A stretch of DNA of 64,000 nt from Vicinamibacterales bacterium (GTDB taxonomy: Bacteria > Acidobacteriota > Vicinamibacteria > Vicinamibacterales > UBA2999), in NCBI GenBank assembly GCA_041394705.1, contig JAWKHS010000012.1:62001-126000 (forward strand), given 5' to 3'. Below are positions 55,539 to 64,000 of the stretch, piece after piece (the stretch's first letter is position 1; each line of letters starts with the position of its first letter). A program made the position numbers and the translations under genes. The notes under the pieces were generated by a model. That model did no database searches. It worked only from the letters and a program-made list of their open reading frames with translations, and was not told the DNA's origin.

Positions 55539-56555
55539 GTGTCCCACCCGACCCGCCGCGTCCTCCTCACCTCCGCCGCCGGCATGGCCATCGGCGCCGC
55601 CGCCACCCGGGCCCGCGCCCAGCGCCGGGAGCCGGCGATGACGACGGTGCCGAACCTCCGCCGGTACCTTCACTACGACGTCTTCACCACCGACGTGCAC
55701 GCCGGCAACCAGCTCGCGGTGTTCATGGAGCCGCAGGGCCTGTCGGTCGAGGCCATGGCGTCGATGACGCGCGAGATGAACTACTCGGAGTGCACGTTCG
55801 TGTTCCCGGCCGAGGCGCCGGGCACCGACGTGCGCCTGCGCATCTTCGGCCGGGGCGGCGAGATGCCCTTCGCCGGCCATCCCGTGATCGGGTCCACCTT
55901 CGCGCTGGCCGACGAGGGCGTCATCGCGGCCGGCACGCGGCGGGTGGTGCTCGGCCTGGGGCTCGGTCCCACGCCGGTGGCCCTCGACTGGGAGGGCGAC
56001 CGCCTCCGCTTCGCCTGGATGACGCAGCAGCGGCCCGTCTTCGGCGCGACGCTCCCGTCGGGCGCGGCCCTCGCGTCGGCGCTCGGCATCACGCCCGATC
56101 TCATGCCGTCGGCGCTGCCCGTCCAGGAGGTGTCGTGCGGCTCGGCGTTCTACTACGTGCCGCTGCGGACGCGGGCGGCCGTGGACTCGGTGCTCGTCAA
56201 CGGGCGCGAGGTCGAGGCGCTGCTCACGCGCGTCGGCGCGCCGCGCCGGGGCATCTTCGCGTTCTCGACCGAGCCGGGGGCGGAGGGCGCGACCGCCTAC
56301 AGCCGCATGGTCGGCGCCAACGGCCTCGAGGATCCGGCGACCGGTTCGGCGAGCGGTCCGCTGGGCTGTTATCTCGTCCGCCACGGCCTGGTGCCGCCCT
56401 CGCAGGCCGGGACGATCGTCAGCGCGCAGGGCGTGAAGATGGGCCGCCCGAGCCGGATTCACATCCGCGTGCACGTGAAGGGCGACGACATCACCGGCGT
56501 GGACGTCGGCGGCACGAGCGTGCTCGTCGGCGACGGCCGCCTGCGATCGGCGTGA
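55539..56555 (+). CDS. PhzF-family isomerase/epimerase with an export signal
   Basis: 338 residues. The DAP-epimerase-like fold of PhzF is evident: VFTTDVHAGNQLAVF at the N-terminus, the catalytic-Glu region MNYSECTFVF, FAGHPVIGSTFAL, and the C-terminal NGLEDPATGSASGPLGCYLV. Unusually for PhzF, it begins with TRRVLLTSAAGMAIGAAATRARA, a Tat-like signal. A secreted PhzF is uncommon; the substrate is unknown. GTG 55539 fits both the signal and the promoter; TTG 55521 is an alternative. Confidence 0.82.
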   Translation: MSHPTRRVLLTSAAGMAIGAAATRARAQRREPAMTTVPNLRRYLHYDVFTTDVHAGNQLAVFMEPQGLSVEAMASMTREMNYSECTFVFPAEAPGTDVRLRIFGRGGEMPFAGHPVIGSTFALADEGVIAAGTRRVVLGLGLGPTPVALDWEGDRLRFAWMTQQRPVFGATLPSGAALASALGITPDLMPSALPVQEVSCGSAFYYVPLRTRAAVDSVLVNGREVEALLTRVGAPRRGIFAFSTEPGAEGATAYSRMVGANGLEDPATGSASGPLGCYLVRHGLVPPSQAGTIVSAQGVKMGRPSRIHIRVHVKGDDITGVDVGGTSVLVGDGRLRSA

Positions 56556-56562
56556 GCGCGCC

Positions 56563-57267
56563 ATGATCGTCCGCCGGGGCCCTGGCGTGCTGCATCTCGT
56601 CACCCAGCCCGATCACGCCGCGCTGGCCGCGCGGATCATGGCCGTCTGGCCGCCGCTCGAGGACGCGCCCCGCCGAGGTGACATCCTGGCGGCCATCGAG
56701 CAGCACGACCGCGGCTGGCGCGAGGCGGATGCGGCGCCGACGGTGGACGTCGCCACGGGCACGGTCCTCGATTTCGTGCACGTCCCGGCCTCCGTGCGGC
56801 AGGGTGTGTGGTCCGTGAGCGTGGGGTTGCTCGCGTCGATGCCGTGGGCCGCCGCGCTGGTCGCCCACCACGCCGTGACGGTGTACGACCGGTTCCGCCC
56901 CGCTCCCGAGTGGCACGGCTTCTTCGACACCATGACGGCGCTGCGTCGCGAGCACCTGGGACGTGCGGGCGGCGACCTCCCCGCGCTCGCCCAGGACTAC
57001 GTCTTCCTGCGGCTCGGCGACCTCCTGTCCCTCGCCTTCTGCACCGCGACCGACGCCACGGCCGAATTCAACGGGTGGGCCGTGCGCCTCGAGGGCACGC
57101 GGGTCCACGTCACGCCGAACCTGTTCCGGACGGCCGTGCGCCTGGACGTCGCCGCCCGCGAGATTCCCGACGTGCCGTACGCCACGAACGACGCGCTCGC
57201 GGCGGCCATCGCGGCCGGCGTGCCCCGGACGCTCGAGGGCGCGATTGCCCCGTCCGGGAGGGCCTGA
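56563..57267 (+). CDS. DUF3891-family protein
   Basis: 234 residues. The start VRRGPGVLHLVTQPDHAALAARIMAVW is diagnostic of DUF3891, followed by IEQHDRGWREAD and the helical core WAAALVAHHAVTVYDRF. The QPDHA and EQHDRGW histidines may bind metal, as in HD-like folds; that is inference. Function unknown. Its stop overlaps the beta-lactamase start by one base, so they are coupled. Confidence 0.85.
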   Translation: MIVRRGPGVLHLVTQPDHAALAARIMAVWPPLEDAPRRGDILAAIEQHDRGWREADAAPTVDVATGTVLDFVHVPASVRQGVWSVSVGLLASMPWAAALVAHHAVTVYDRFRPAPEWHGFFDTMTALRREHLGRAGGDLPALAQDYVFLRLGDLLSLAFCTATDATAEFNGWAVRLEGTRVHVTPNLFRTAVRLDVAAREIPDVPYATNDALAAAIAAGVPRTLEGAIAPSGRA

Positions 57268-58148
57268 TGCACTCCGGGACGGCCCGCCGCCTGGTGCCGC
57301 TCCTGTCGGTCGCGTCCGCGACCCTCGCCGCCGTGTCGCTCCTGTCCGCGCCCGCGGTCGACAGGACGCCGGCCCCCGCGGCCTCTGCGCCCGTTGCGCC
57401 CGCACAGGCGCCGGCGGTACGGCGCTGCGTCGTCATCCACGACGTCGCGGCGGGCACCACGAGCCGGACCGGCGACGCCGCGTGCGCCACGCGGCTCGCG
57501 CCGGCCTCCACCTTCAAGATCCCGCACGCGCTGGTGGCGCTCGAGACGGGCGTGGTCACGGCCGGGAGCGTGGAGCGGTGGGACGGCACGCCGTTTCCGG
57601 GCCGGCCGGCGTGGGAGCGCGATCACACCGTGATCTCGGCCCTGCGGCCGTCGGCCCTGTGGGTGTTCCAGCGGGTCGCGCCCCGCGTGGGCGCGGCGCG
57701 CATGCACGCGTGGCTGACGCGGTTCCAGTACGGGAACGCGGACACGTCGGGCCCGATCCGCGAATACTGGCTCAACGGGCGCCTGCAAATCAGCCCGGAG
57801 GAGCAGGTGGCCTTCCTGCGGCGCCTCTACGACGGCGCACTGCCGCTGTCCGCCGGCCACGTCGCGGCCGTCCGCCGGGGCCTGACCGAGGCCCCCGGCA
57901 CCGTGGAAAACGCCACGGGCCTGCACGCCCTCGACGTCCACTGGCGGGACGGCTGGGCGCTCGAGGCGAAGACCGGCGCGACGCGGAGCGCCGACGGCAC
58001 GGGCATCAGCTGGCTCGTCGGACGATGGACGATCGACGGCCATCCGTACGTCTTCGCCGGCGCCGCGTGGCGGCCTGGCGAGGTCGACGGCCTCGACGGC
58101 ACGCGCGCGGTCGTCGACGCGATGCGGGCGCGCGGCCTCCTCCGCTGA
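57267..58148 (+). CDS. Class D (OXA-type) beta-lactamase
   Basis: 293 residues with a signal region (LVPLLSVASATLAAVSLLSAPA). Catalytic motifs are PASTFKIPHALVALE (Ser-x-x-Lys), SALWVFQ in place of the usual SxV, FQYGN, the WLNGRLQIS omega-like loop and EAKTGATR (KTG). The Ser-Thr-Phe-Lys, Tyr-Gly-Asn and Lys-Thr-Gly trio is complete, so hydrolysis of beta-lactams is likely. The Leu in SAL is an unusual variation. It is probably periplasmic. Gene order with DUF3891 suggests a resident chromosomal gene rather than a mobile one, as no IS or integron sign is nearby. Confidence 0.88.
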   Translation: MHSGTARRLVPLLSVASATLAAVSLLSAPAVDRTPAPAASAPVAPAQAPAVRRCVVIHDVAAGTTSRTGDAACATRLAPASTFKIPHALVALETGVVTAGSVERWDGTPFPGRPAWERDHTVISALRPSALWVFQRVAPRVGAARMHAWLTRFQYGNADTSGPIREYWLNGRLQISPEEQVAFLRRLYDGALPLSAGHVAAVRRGLTEAPGTVENATGLHALDVHWRDGWALEAKTGATRSADGTGISWLVGRWTIDGHPYVFAGAAWRPGEVDGLDGTRAVVDAMRARGLLR

Positions 58149-58211
58149 GCCGAGGACCTCGGGGTCGCGCGGCGGCCGCGGGCCAGATGGCGTGAAGGGC
58201 GACGCGTGGCG

Positions 58212-59213
58212 CTACGCGCGGCCGCCGAGGCGCTCCGCCAGGACGCGCGCCACCTGCTCCCCGTGGAAGCGGCCGTTCTCGATGAAGATCGTGCCCGTGC
58301 GCTTCCCCGCCAGCTGGCCGCCGGCGATGAAGAGGTTGGGCACGTTGGTCTCGAACGTCGCCGGATCGTGTCGCGGAACCAGGGTGTCGGGATCGACCTC
58401 CACGCCCGCCGCGGTGAGGAACGCCGGGTCCGCACGGTAGCCCGTCAAAAGGAGCACGTCATCCGCCGGCAGTTCCTGGCGGGCGCCGGCCGTCTCGATG
58501 ACGATCGACGAGGCACGGATCTCCACGATCGTCGACTGGAAGTGCGCGGGGACCGACCCCTCGGCGATGCGGTTCTCCATGTCGGGCCGCACCCAGTACT
58601 TGACCGAGTCGCCGAGCGCGGCGCCGCGGTGCACGAGCGTCACGTGCGCGCCGTTGCGGAACAGGTCCAGGGCCGCCTCGCACGCCGAGTTCTTGCCGCC
58701 CACCACGACCACGCGGCGGCGGTAGTACGCGTGCGGCTCGCGGTAGTAATGCGACACGTGCGGCAGATCCTCGCCAGGGATGCCGAGCATGTTCGGGCGG
58801 TCGTAGTAGCCCATCGCCAGCACGACGGCGCGGGCCTCGCGGGCGCGGACCACCCCCTGGGCCGAGATGGTCGTGACCACGAAGGGGGCGTCGGCGCCGC
58901 CGCCGTCGCGTTCCACCGCCGTCACCTTCTCGAAGAGCGCCACCTGGAGCTGGAACACGTCGGTGACCTTGCGGTAGTAGCGCAGCGCCTCGGCCCGCGT
59001 GGGCTTCTCGTAGGGCGTCGTCAGCGGCACGCCGCCGATCTCGAGCAGCTCCGGCGTGGTGAAGAACACCATGTTGAGGGGGAACCGGGCGACGGCGTCC
59101 ACGAGAGCGCCCTGTTCGACGACCAGGTAGTCCAGCCCGTGATGGCGGCACGCGATGGCGGTGGCGAGGCCGGACGGGCCGGCGCCGATGATGAGCACGT
59201 CTCGAAGGGACAC
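58212..59213 (-). CDS. YpdA-family bacillithiol-disulfide-reductase-like flavoprotein
   Basis: 333 residues. Two Rossmann motifs: FAD site VLIIGAGPSGLATAIACRHHG and NADPH site VVVVGGKNSACEAALDLFRNGAHVTLVHR. FFTTPELLEIGGVPL and LLLTGYRADPAFL are YpdA features. In Firmicutes YpdA reduces bacillithiol disulphide; bacillithiol has been reported for some Acidobacteria, so the role is plausible. GTG 59213 is preceded, eight bases away, by TATGAT (59222-59227), again leaderless-like. Confidence 0.85.
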   Translation of the reverse strand: MSLRDVLIIGAGPSGLATAIACRHHGLDYLVVEQGALVDAVARFPLNMVFFTTPELLEIGGVPLTTPYEKPTRAEALRYYRKVTDVFQLQVALFEKVTAVERDGGGADAPFVVTTISAQGVVRAREARAVVLAMGYYDRPNMLGIPGEDLPHVSHYYREPHAYYRRRVVVVGGKNSACEAALDLFRNGAHVTLVHRGAALGDSVKYWVRPDMENRIAEGSVPAHFQSTIVEIRASSIVIETAGARQELPADDVLLLTGYRADPAFLTAAGVEVDPDTLVPRHDPATFETNVPNLFIAGGQLAGKRTGTIFIENGRFHGEQVARVLAERLGGRA

Positions 59214-59221
59214 AGCCCGCG

Positions 59222-59227
59222 ATCATA
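59222..59227 (-). promoter_or_regulatory. -10 element of the YpdA-like gene
   Basis: TATGAT on the minus strand, eight bases before GTG 59213; predicted start within one or two bases of the codon. Confidence 0.4.
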
Positions 59228-59389
59228 GCGGACCCGTCCCGAGGCCGTTGCCGCGGCTCCGGATCGGCTCATAATGTGCCGTCGGCCAAAGGCCGGCCCG
59301 GCCCGGCCGGACGCCGCGACGTCCGCCTCGACGCGCCTCGAGGCCGGCCGCCGTCGCGGCGCCCGCGGCGCGGGCAAGTAGAGGGTTCG

Positions 59390-62215
59390 ATGACTCGGTT
59401 GGGACTTCCGCTCGCCCTCGTCGCGCTCGCGCTCGCCGCCCGCCCCGGGGCGCAGCAGCCGGCGGCGCCGCCGCCGGACCAGGATCCGGTCTTCCGTGCC
59501 GGCGTCGAGGTGCTGCCGCTGGACGTCACCGTGCTCGACCGCGATGGCCGCCAGGTGACGGACCTCACGTCCGCCGACTTCCAGGTCGAGGTGGACGGCA
59601 AGCCCCGGCGCATCGCGACGTCCGAGTACATCAAGATGACCGACGCGCTCGAGGCCGGGCTGGCGCCGCGCGGCCCCGCGCCGGTCGTGCCGGTGAAGAC
59701 CGAACCGCCGCCCGACTACGGCATCACGTCGAACGGCGGCAGCAAGGGCCCCGTCGGGCGCGCGATCCTCCTCATCGTCGATCAGGGCAACATCCGCTTC
59801 GGCGCCGTCCGCCCCGTGATGCAGAGCGCGCTGAAGTTCCTCGATCGCCTGCAGCCGGGCGACCGCGTGGGGCTGGTGGCGGTGCCCGCGCCCGGCGAGA
59901 CGGTGGACTTCACCACGGACCGCATGAAGCTGCGCGAGGCGATGCTGCGCGTGAGCGGCAGCATGGTTCCGCAGTCGCGCCGATTCAACATCAGCATCAC
60001 CGAGGCGTTCGCGCTCTACCGCCAGAGCGACGCCATGCTCATCCAGCAGGTGATCGCGCGGGAATGCGCCACGGTCTTCGGCGCCGCGGACCTCGAGCGG
60101 TGCGAGCGCGACGTGGAGCAGGAGGCCGCCGGGATCGTCGGCGACCTCCGGCACCAGACCGATCGCTCCGTCAGCTCCATCCGCGCCGTCCTGCAGAGCC
60201 TGGGCGCCATGGACGGCCCGAAGTCCGTCCTGCTCATCTCCGAGGGCCTCGTCCTCGAGAGCCTGGGCGGCGAACTGGAAGACCTCGCCGACGTCGCCGC
60301 GCAGGTGCACGCGTCCCTCGACGTGATGCTGCTCGACGTGGCGCCGTTCGATGCCGCCCAGTCGCAGATGCCGACCACCGCCGGCCCCGACCGACGGCTG
60401 CAGGAGGAGGGCCTCATCATGCTCGCGGGCATGGCGCGGGGCACGCTGCACCGGGTCGTGTCCGGCGCCGACGTCCCGTTCCGCCGGGTCGAAGAGGCGC
60501 TGGCCGGCTACTACCTCCTCGGCGTCGAGCCCACCCCGGGCGACCGCGACGGCAAGCGCCACCGGATCGAGGTGAAGACGCTGCGCCGCGGCCTGACCGT
60601 CCGCGCGCGGCGCACGTTCCTGTCCCCCGAGGGCCCGCCGGCCGCCACGCCCGTCGAGGCGCTGAAGCGGACGCTCAGATCCGCCCTGCCGGCCACGGCC
60701 CTTCCGATGCGCGTCACGACCTGGACCTACAAGGAACCGGGCACGTCGCGGGTCCGGCTCGTCGTGGCCACGGAAGTGGAGCGCGAAGCCGACGAGCCCC
60801 TCACCTACGCGGCCGGCGTGGTCGTGGCCACGCAGGACGGCAAGGTCATCGCGGCCACCGAAGGCTCACGCGACCTGCAGACGGTGGAGGGCGACGACAC
60901 CCTGGCCAGCCTCGCCACGATCCTGACGCTGGATCCCGGCAACTACCGCCTGCGGGTCGCGCTCGCGAACGAGGAGAAGCGCGTGGGCAGCGTGGAGCGC
61001 GAGGTCCAGGCCTGGGCGATGGACGGCGACGCGCTGGCGTTGGGCGACCTGATCGTCGCTCCCGAGCCTCGGGGGACCGAGGGCGTTGCGCCCGTGGTCG
61101 AACCCCGCATCTACGACGGCCGGCTGGTGGCGCTCGCCGAGGCGTACGCGCCCGCGGCGAGCCAGGCCGCGGTCACCGCGCGTCTCGACATCCAGCGCGA
61201 CGAGGCGAGCAGCGTGCTCCTGTCCCAGACCCTGCCGGTGACCGAGGGCTCGTCGCCCGAGGTGCGGGTGGCCCAGGGGCGCGTCGACGTCGCCGCCGTG
61301 CCGCCGGGGTCGTACATCGCGAAGGTGACCTTCACCGAGAACGGCGTCTCCCGCGGCGCGCTCATCCGTCCGTTCAAGGTCGTGCCCACGACGCGCATCG
61401 CGGCGGCCGACGGCGGCGCCATCGCGACGCCGGCCGAGCTCCACGCCGCCGTCACGGGCTCGCTGCCCGCCGTGTCGAAGGACGACCTGCTGGACGCGGC
61501 GACGATGTCCGCGCTGTGGCAGGCCGTGGAGCAGGGGCGGACGCCGGGCGTGCTCGCGGCCATCAAGACGGCCCGGGGCGGTCAGATGACGGACGGAGCG
61601 CTCGAAGCGCTGAGCGCCGGCGACCAGAGCGTGGCGGCGTTCGTGCGCGGCATGGACTTCTTCGCCAAGGCCCAGTACGACCGCGCGTCGACGCAGTTCG
61701 AGACGGCCATGCGCCTGCAGGGCAGCTTCGCCGTCGCGCGTGCCATGCTCGGCGCCTGCCTGCTCATGCAGCAGCGCGAGAAGGACGCCGCGGGCCTCCT
61801 CATGGCGGTCCCGGCCGGGACGTTCCCGGCGTTCGGGCGCCTCGCGGCCGAGACCTGGATCCGCAACGGCCAGCCTCGCGCGGCGGTGGCCCCGCTGGAG
61901 CAGGCCGCGGGCGCCACGGCCGGCGACGGCCGGACGACCCGCGATCTGGCCCTCGCCTACGCCCTGGCGGGCGATGCCGCCAAGGCCCTGCCGCTATTGA
62001 CGCGCTACCTGTCGGGCCCGGGCGCCAAGGACGGTCCCGCACTGGCCACGGGCGTCTTCGCGCTGTATCAGCGGCACGCGGCCGGCACCGACGCGGCCAG
62101 CATCGCGGGCGACCGCACCCAGGCCCGGGCGTGGGCGCGCGCCTACGCCCTGACCCGGGGTTCGCTCGCGCCGATCGTGAACGCGTGGGCGGCGCACCTG
62201 GAGAGTGCTCAGTAG
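59390..62215 (+). CDS. VWFA-related acidobacterial protein with C-terminal TPR
   Basis: 941 residues with a signal peptide (LGLPLALVALALAARPGAQ). The N-terminal part matches the TIGR03436-like acidobacterial VWFA domain: GVEVLPLDVTVLDRDGRQVTDLTSADFQVEVDGKPR, then AILLIVDQGNIRFG at the MIDAS position, where the DxSxS is degenerate, and YYLLGVEPTPGDRDGKRHRIEVK at its end. The remaining half is beta-rich and then TPR-like helices near residues 770-940. Probably a surface or periplasmic binding protein. Its end overlaps the convergent M20 gene by seven bases. Confidence 0.85.
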   Translation: MTRLGLPLALVALALAARPGAQQPAAPPPDQDPVFRAGVEVLPLDVTVLDRDGRQVTDLTSADFQVEVDGKPRRIATSEYIKMTDALEAGLAPRGPAPVVPVKTEPPPDYGITSNGGSKGPVGRAILLIVDQGNIRFGAVRPVMQSALKFLDRLQPGDRVGLVAVPAPGETVDFTTDRMKLREAMLRVSGSMVPQSRRFNISITEAFALYRQSDAMLIQQVIARECATVFGAADLERCERDVEQEAAGIVGDLRHQTDRSVSSIRAVLQSLGAMDGPKSVLLISEGLVLESLGGELEDLADVAAQVHASLDVMLLDVAPFDAAQSQMPTTAGPDRRLQEEGLIMLAGMARGTLHRVVSGADVPFRRVEEALAGYYLLGVEPTPGDRDGKRHRIEVKTLRRGLTVRARRTFLSPEGPPAATPVEALKRTLRSALPATALPMRVTTWTYKEPGTSRVRLVVATEVEREADEPLTYAAGVVVATQDGKVIAATEGSRDLQTVEGDDTLASLATILTLDPGNYRLRVALANEEKRVGSVEREVQAWAMDGDALALGDLIVAPEPRGTEGVAPVVEPRIYDGRLVALAEAYAPAASQAAVTARLDIQRDEASSVLLSQTLPVTEGSSPEVRVAQGRVDVAAVPPGSYIAKVTFTENGVSRGALIRPFKVVPTTRIAAADGGAIATPAELHAAVTGSLPAVSKDDLLDAATMSALWQAVEQGRTPGVLAAIKTARGGQMTDGALEALSAGDQSVAAFVRGMDFFAKAQYDRASTQFETAMRLQGSFAVARAMLGACLLMQQREKDAAGLLMAVPAGTFPAFGRLAAETWIRNGQPRAAVAPLEQAAGATAGDGRTTRDLALAYALAGDAAKALPLLTRYLSGPGAKDGPALATGVFALYQRHAAGTDAASIAGDRTQARAWARAYALTRGSLAPIVNAWAAHLESAQ

Positions 62216-63567
62216 CCCCTGGCCGCTGTGTTCGCTCCCATCAGCTCGAGCGTCGCGATGGCGATGACCTTCGTGGCGGCGACGAGGTCGTCGATCGCGC
62301 AGTACTCGTCGGGCTGGTGGGCCAGGACGAGCTCGCCCGGGCCGTAGGCGACGCAGTGCGGGACGCCGGCCACCCGGGCCACGTGCTTGTGATCGTAGGT
62401 GCCGGGGCTGGCGACGAGCGCGGGCTCCCGGCCGAGGACGCGGCGAATCGCGCCGGTGAGCGCCGGAATGATCGGCGAGTCGTCGGGCGTCCGGGTGGGA
62501 TGCACGATCAGCCGATCGTGCAGTTCGAAGCGGATGTCGGGAGCCAGGTGCCGGGCGCGGCCCACGAACTCGGCGATCTCGGCCCGCGTGGCGTCGAGCC
62601 CTTCCTCGATCAGGAAGCGCCGGTCGAACACGGCGCGGCAGCGGTCGGCCACGCACGGCGTCTGCACGCCGTCGACGGGCTGACCGCCCTCGATCCCGTT
62701 GGTGTTGATCGTGGCGTGGCGGGCGCCGGCGGGCACCACGGGCACGTCGGTCATCCGGCCGGCGAGCCGCGGCTTCAGCTCGTGCTCCACGAGGTGCAGG
62801 AAACGGCCGAGCCCCTCGATGGCGTTGGCGCCGAGGAACGGCATGCTGCCATGGCCGATGCGGCCCTGCGCCTCGACCTCGAACCAGTAGACGCCGCGGT
62901 GCCCGACGCAGACACGGTCCACGTCGAGGGGCTCGGGAATGATCACGTAGTCGGTCTTGTCCTTCGCGAGCCATCCCTCGTCGGCGAGGTACTTCACGCC
63001 GGCCAGCCCGCCGCTTTCCTCGTCGACCGTGCCGCTCACTTCGAGGGTGCCGGGCAGGTCGACGCCCGCCCGCCGCAGCGTCTCGGCGGCGAACACGGCG
63101 GCAGCGATGCCGGCCTTCATGTCGCACGCGCCACGCCCGTAGATCCGGCCGTCGCGGACGACGCCGCCAAAGGGGTCCACCGTCCAGCCGGCTCCCGCCG
63201 GCACCACGTCGAAATGGCCGTTGAGGTGCACGAGCGGATGCGCGTGGCGCCCCGTGCGCCGGCCGATGACGTTCACGCGCGGGTGGCGCGCCGTGTGATC
63301 GGGATGGCCGTCGGCGGCCACGTAGTGGACGTCGAACCCGAAGTCCCGCAGGCGTTCGCCGAGGAAGCGCGCGCACGTCTCGTACTCCTCGCCCGGCGGG
63401 TTGACGGTGGGAATCCGCAGCAGGTCCGCGGTGAAGGCGACGATCTCGTCGGCCGCCGCGTCCACGGCCGCGACGACCCGATCAACGGTGGTACGGTCGA
63501 CACCCACAATCGCATCATCTTGAAAGCAACGGCGCGCTTGGTCAACACCGGCCCTATCCCGTAACAT
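62209..63567 (-). CDS. M20-family metallopeptidase (ArgE/DapE/CPG2-like)
   Basis: About 452 residues. Zinc-ligand and catalytic motifs of M20 are present: NGHFDVVPAG (His-x-Asp), GRGACDMKAGIAA, the bridging pair VDEESGG (Glu-Glu) and ligands in EPLDVDRV and near the end in YDHKHVARV. A lid domain lies between. The substrate may be an N-acyl amino acid or a peptide. ATG 63567 is given; GTG 63507 gives a more typical N-terminus and could be the real start. Confidence 0.88.
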   Translation of the reverse strand: MLRDRAGVDQARRCFQDDAIVGVDRTTVDRVVAAVDAAADEIVAFTADLLRIPTVNPPGEEYETCARFLGERLRDFGFDVHYVAADGHPDHTARHPRVNVIGRRTGRHAHPLVHLNGHFDVVPAGAGWTVDPFGGVVRDGRIYGRGACDMKAGIAAAVFAAETLRRAGVDLPGTLEVSGTVDEESGGLAGVKYLADEGWLAKDKTDYVIIPEPLDVDRVCVGHRGVYWFEVEAQGRIGHGSMPFLGANAIEGLGRFLHLVEHELKPRLAGRMTDVPVVPAGARHATINTNGIEGGQPVDGVQTPCVADRCRAVFDRRFLIEEGLDATRAEIAEFVGRARHLAPDIRFELHDRLIVHPTRTPDDSPIIPALTGAIRRVLGREPALVASPGTYDHKHVARVAGVPHCVAYGPGELVLAHQPDEYCAIDDLVAATKVIAIATLELMGANTAARGY

Positions 63568-63625
63568 CACGACCGCGGTCCGCGACCGGGCGAGGGCCCT
63601 TCGCGCGGACCGGCCGAGGTCCCCG

Positions 63626-64000
63626 ATGACGCGCGTCCTTCACCGTCCCACCGCCCGGTCACGCCGTGCTCTCTCGTTCGCGCTCGCAGCCGCGGTGGCC
63701 GCGGGCGCCGCCCTGGCGGGGGCCGCCGCCGGTCCCGATCCCCGGGGGATCACGGCCGTGGACGGGATCAAGGTGGGCTCGATCACCCTCGCCGGGCGCC
63801 CCACCGGGTGCACCGTCATCCTCGTGGACGGCGAGGGCGCGGTGGGCGGCGTCGCCCAGCGCGGCGGCGCGCCGGGCACCCGCGAAACCGACCTGCTCGA
63901 CCCGTCGAACATGGTGGACAAGGTGAACGCGGTCGTCCTGTCCGGCGGGAGCGCCTTCGGCCTCGACGCCGCGACGGGCACCGTGAAGTGGCTCGAAGAG
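63626..64000 (+). CDS. P1/S58-family (DmpA-like) peptidase, N-terminal part
   Basis: The first 125 residues, running off the window. A signal sequence (ALSFALAAAVAAGAALAGAAAG) is followed by GITAVDGIKVGSITLAGRPTGCTVILVDGEGAVGG and VVLSGGSAFGLDAATG, which match the family of self-cleaving P1 aminopeptidases (DmpA/BapA). The nucleophilic Ser of the family lies beyond the end. Divergent from the M20 gene, and both may act in peptide use. Confidence 0.85.
   Translation, partial: MTRVLHRPTARSRRALSFALAAAVAAGAALAGAAAGPDPRGITAVDGIKVGSITLAGRPTGCTVILVDGEGAVGGVAQRGGAPGTRETDLLDPSNMVDKVNAVVLSGGSAFGLDAATGTVKWLEE

Noticed and set aside
57267..58148. Beta-lactamase as part of a mobile resistance cassette
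   Set aside because: No integron attC-like sites, transposase or composition change; it is coupled to a DUF3891 gene of similar base composition.

Overview
The window is about 70% G+C, densely packed, and reads as an acidobacterial chromosome. Vicinamibacteria-like is my best guess, inferred from gene content. The main signs are a VWFA protein of the kind common in Acidobacteria (59390-62215), three CRTAC1/ASPIC-UnbV FG-GAP proteins, a kinase-TM-TPR fusion, a DUF5777-type barrel, a YpdA-like reductase and a PadR regulator paired with a membrane protein. I see no rRNA, tRNA, CRISPR array, insertion sequence, prophage or replication origin. No gene-free stretch reaches 300 bases.

Layout. 1-6.6 kb: end of an outer-membrane barrel, a hotdog thioesterase, a TPR/aspartyl-protease protein, 7Fe ferredoxin, IclR regulator, Ser/Thr kinase and a DUF4097-like protein. 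6.6-14.3 kb: a redox block on the + strand with a porin-like barrel, a secreted cupredoxin, a histidine kinase and an NtrC-type activator, then a sigma-54 promoter and a CuA-domain protein, a cytochrome c lipoprotein, a DUF5777-like barrel and a cupredoxin lipoprotein. 14.3-18.6 kb: a coupled pair, a 1017-aa secreted protein of unknown function and a VWFA protein. 18.7-24.4 kb: an aerobic benzoyl-CoA (box) operon (boxC, boxB, enoyl-CoA hydratase, 3-hydroxyacyl-CoA dehydrogenase) divergent from a TetR regulator. 24.4-36.5 kb: lipoyl synthase, then two convergent coupled operons encoding TPR, FG-GAP/ASPIC and multiheme cytochrome proteins. 36.5-37.9 kb: PadR plus membrane protein. 37.9-43.5 kb: pyruvate dehydrogenase complex aceE-aceF-lpdA. 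43.6-47.1 kb: two genes broken by many frameshifts, a family-5 uracil-DNA glycosylase and a BNR-repeat protein. 47.2-51.9 kb: M24 peptidase, cytochrome c', P1B-type ATPase and a glycerophosphodiesterase. 51.9-55.5 kb: MoxR ATPase, VWA protein and LON-domain protein. 55.5-64 kb: PhzF-like protein, DUF3891 protein, class D beta-lactamase, YpdA-like reductase, acidobacterial VWFA protein, M20 peptidase and the start of a P1/S58 peptidase.

How the genes work together. Two blocks look most worth study. The 6.6-14.3 kb block pairs a two-component system with a sigma-54 promoter that fits the -24/-12 consensus and drives copper and haem electron carriers plus outer-membrane barrels; I infer a regulated envelope redox module. 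The 25.4-36.3 kb block couples a TPR/FG-GAP lipoprotein, a membrane pentahaem cytochrome and CRTAC1 proteins through 1-4 base overlaps. Promoter reading suggests that many genes here start at or within a few bases of the transcription start. The divergent moxR/glycerophosphodiesterase pair appears to share one symmetric -10 element. A family of G+C-rich CGGGTCYCGGG repeats recurs in intergenic gaps.
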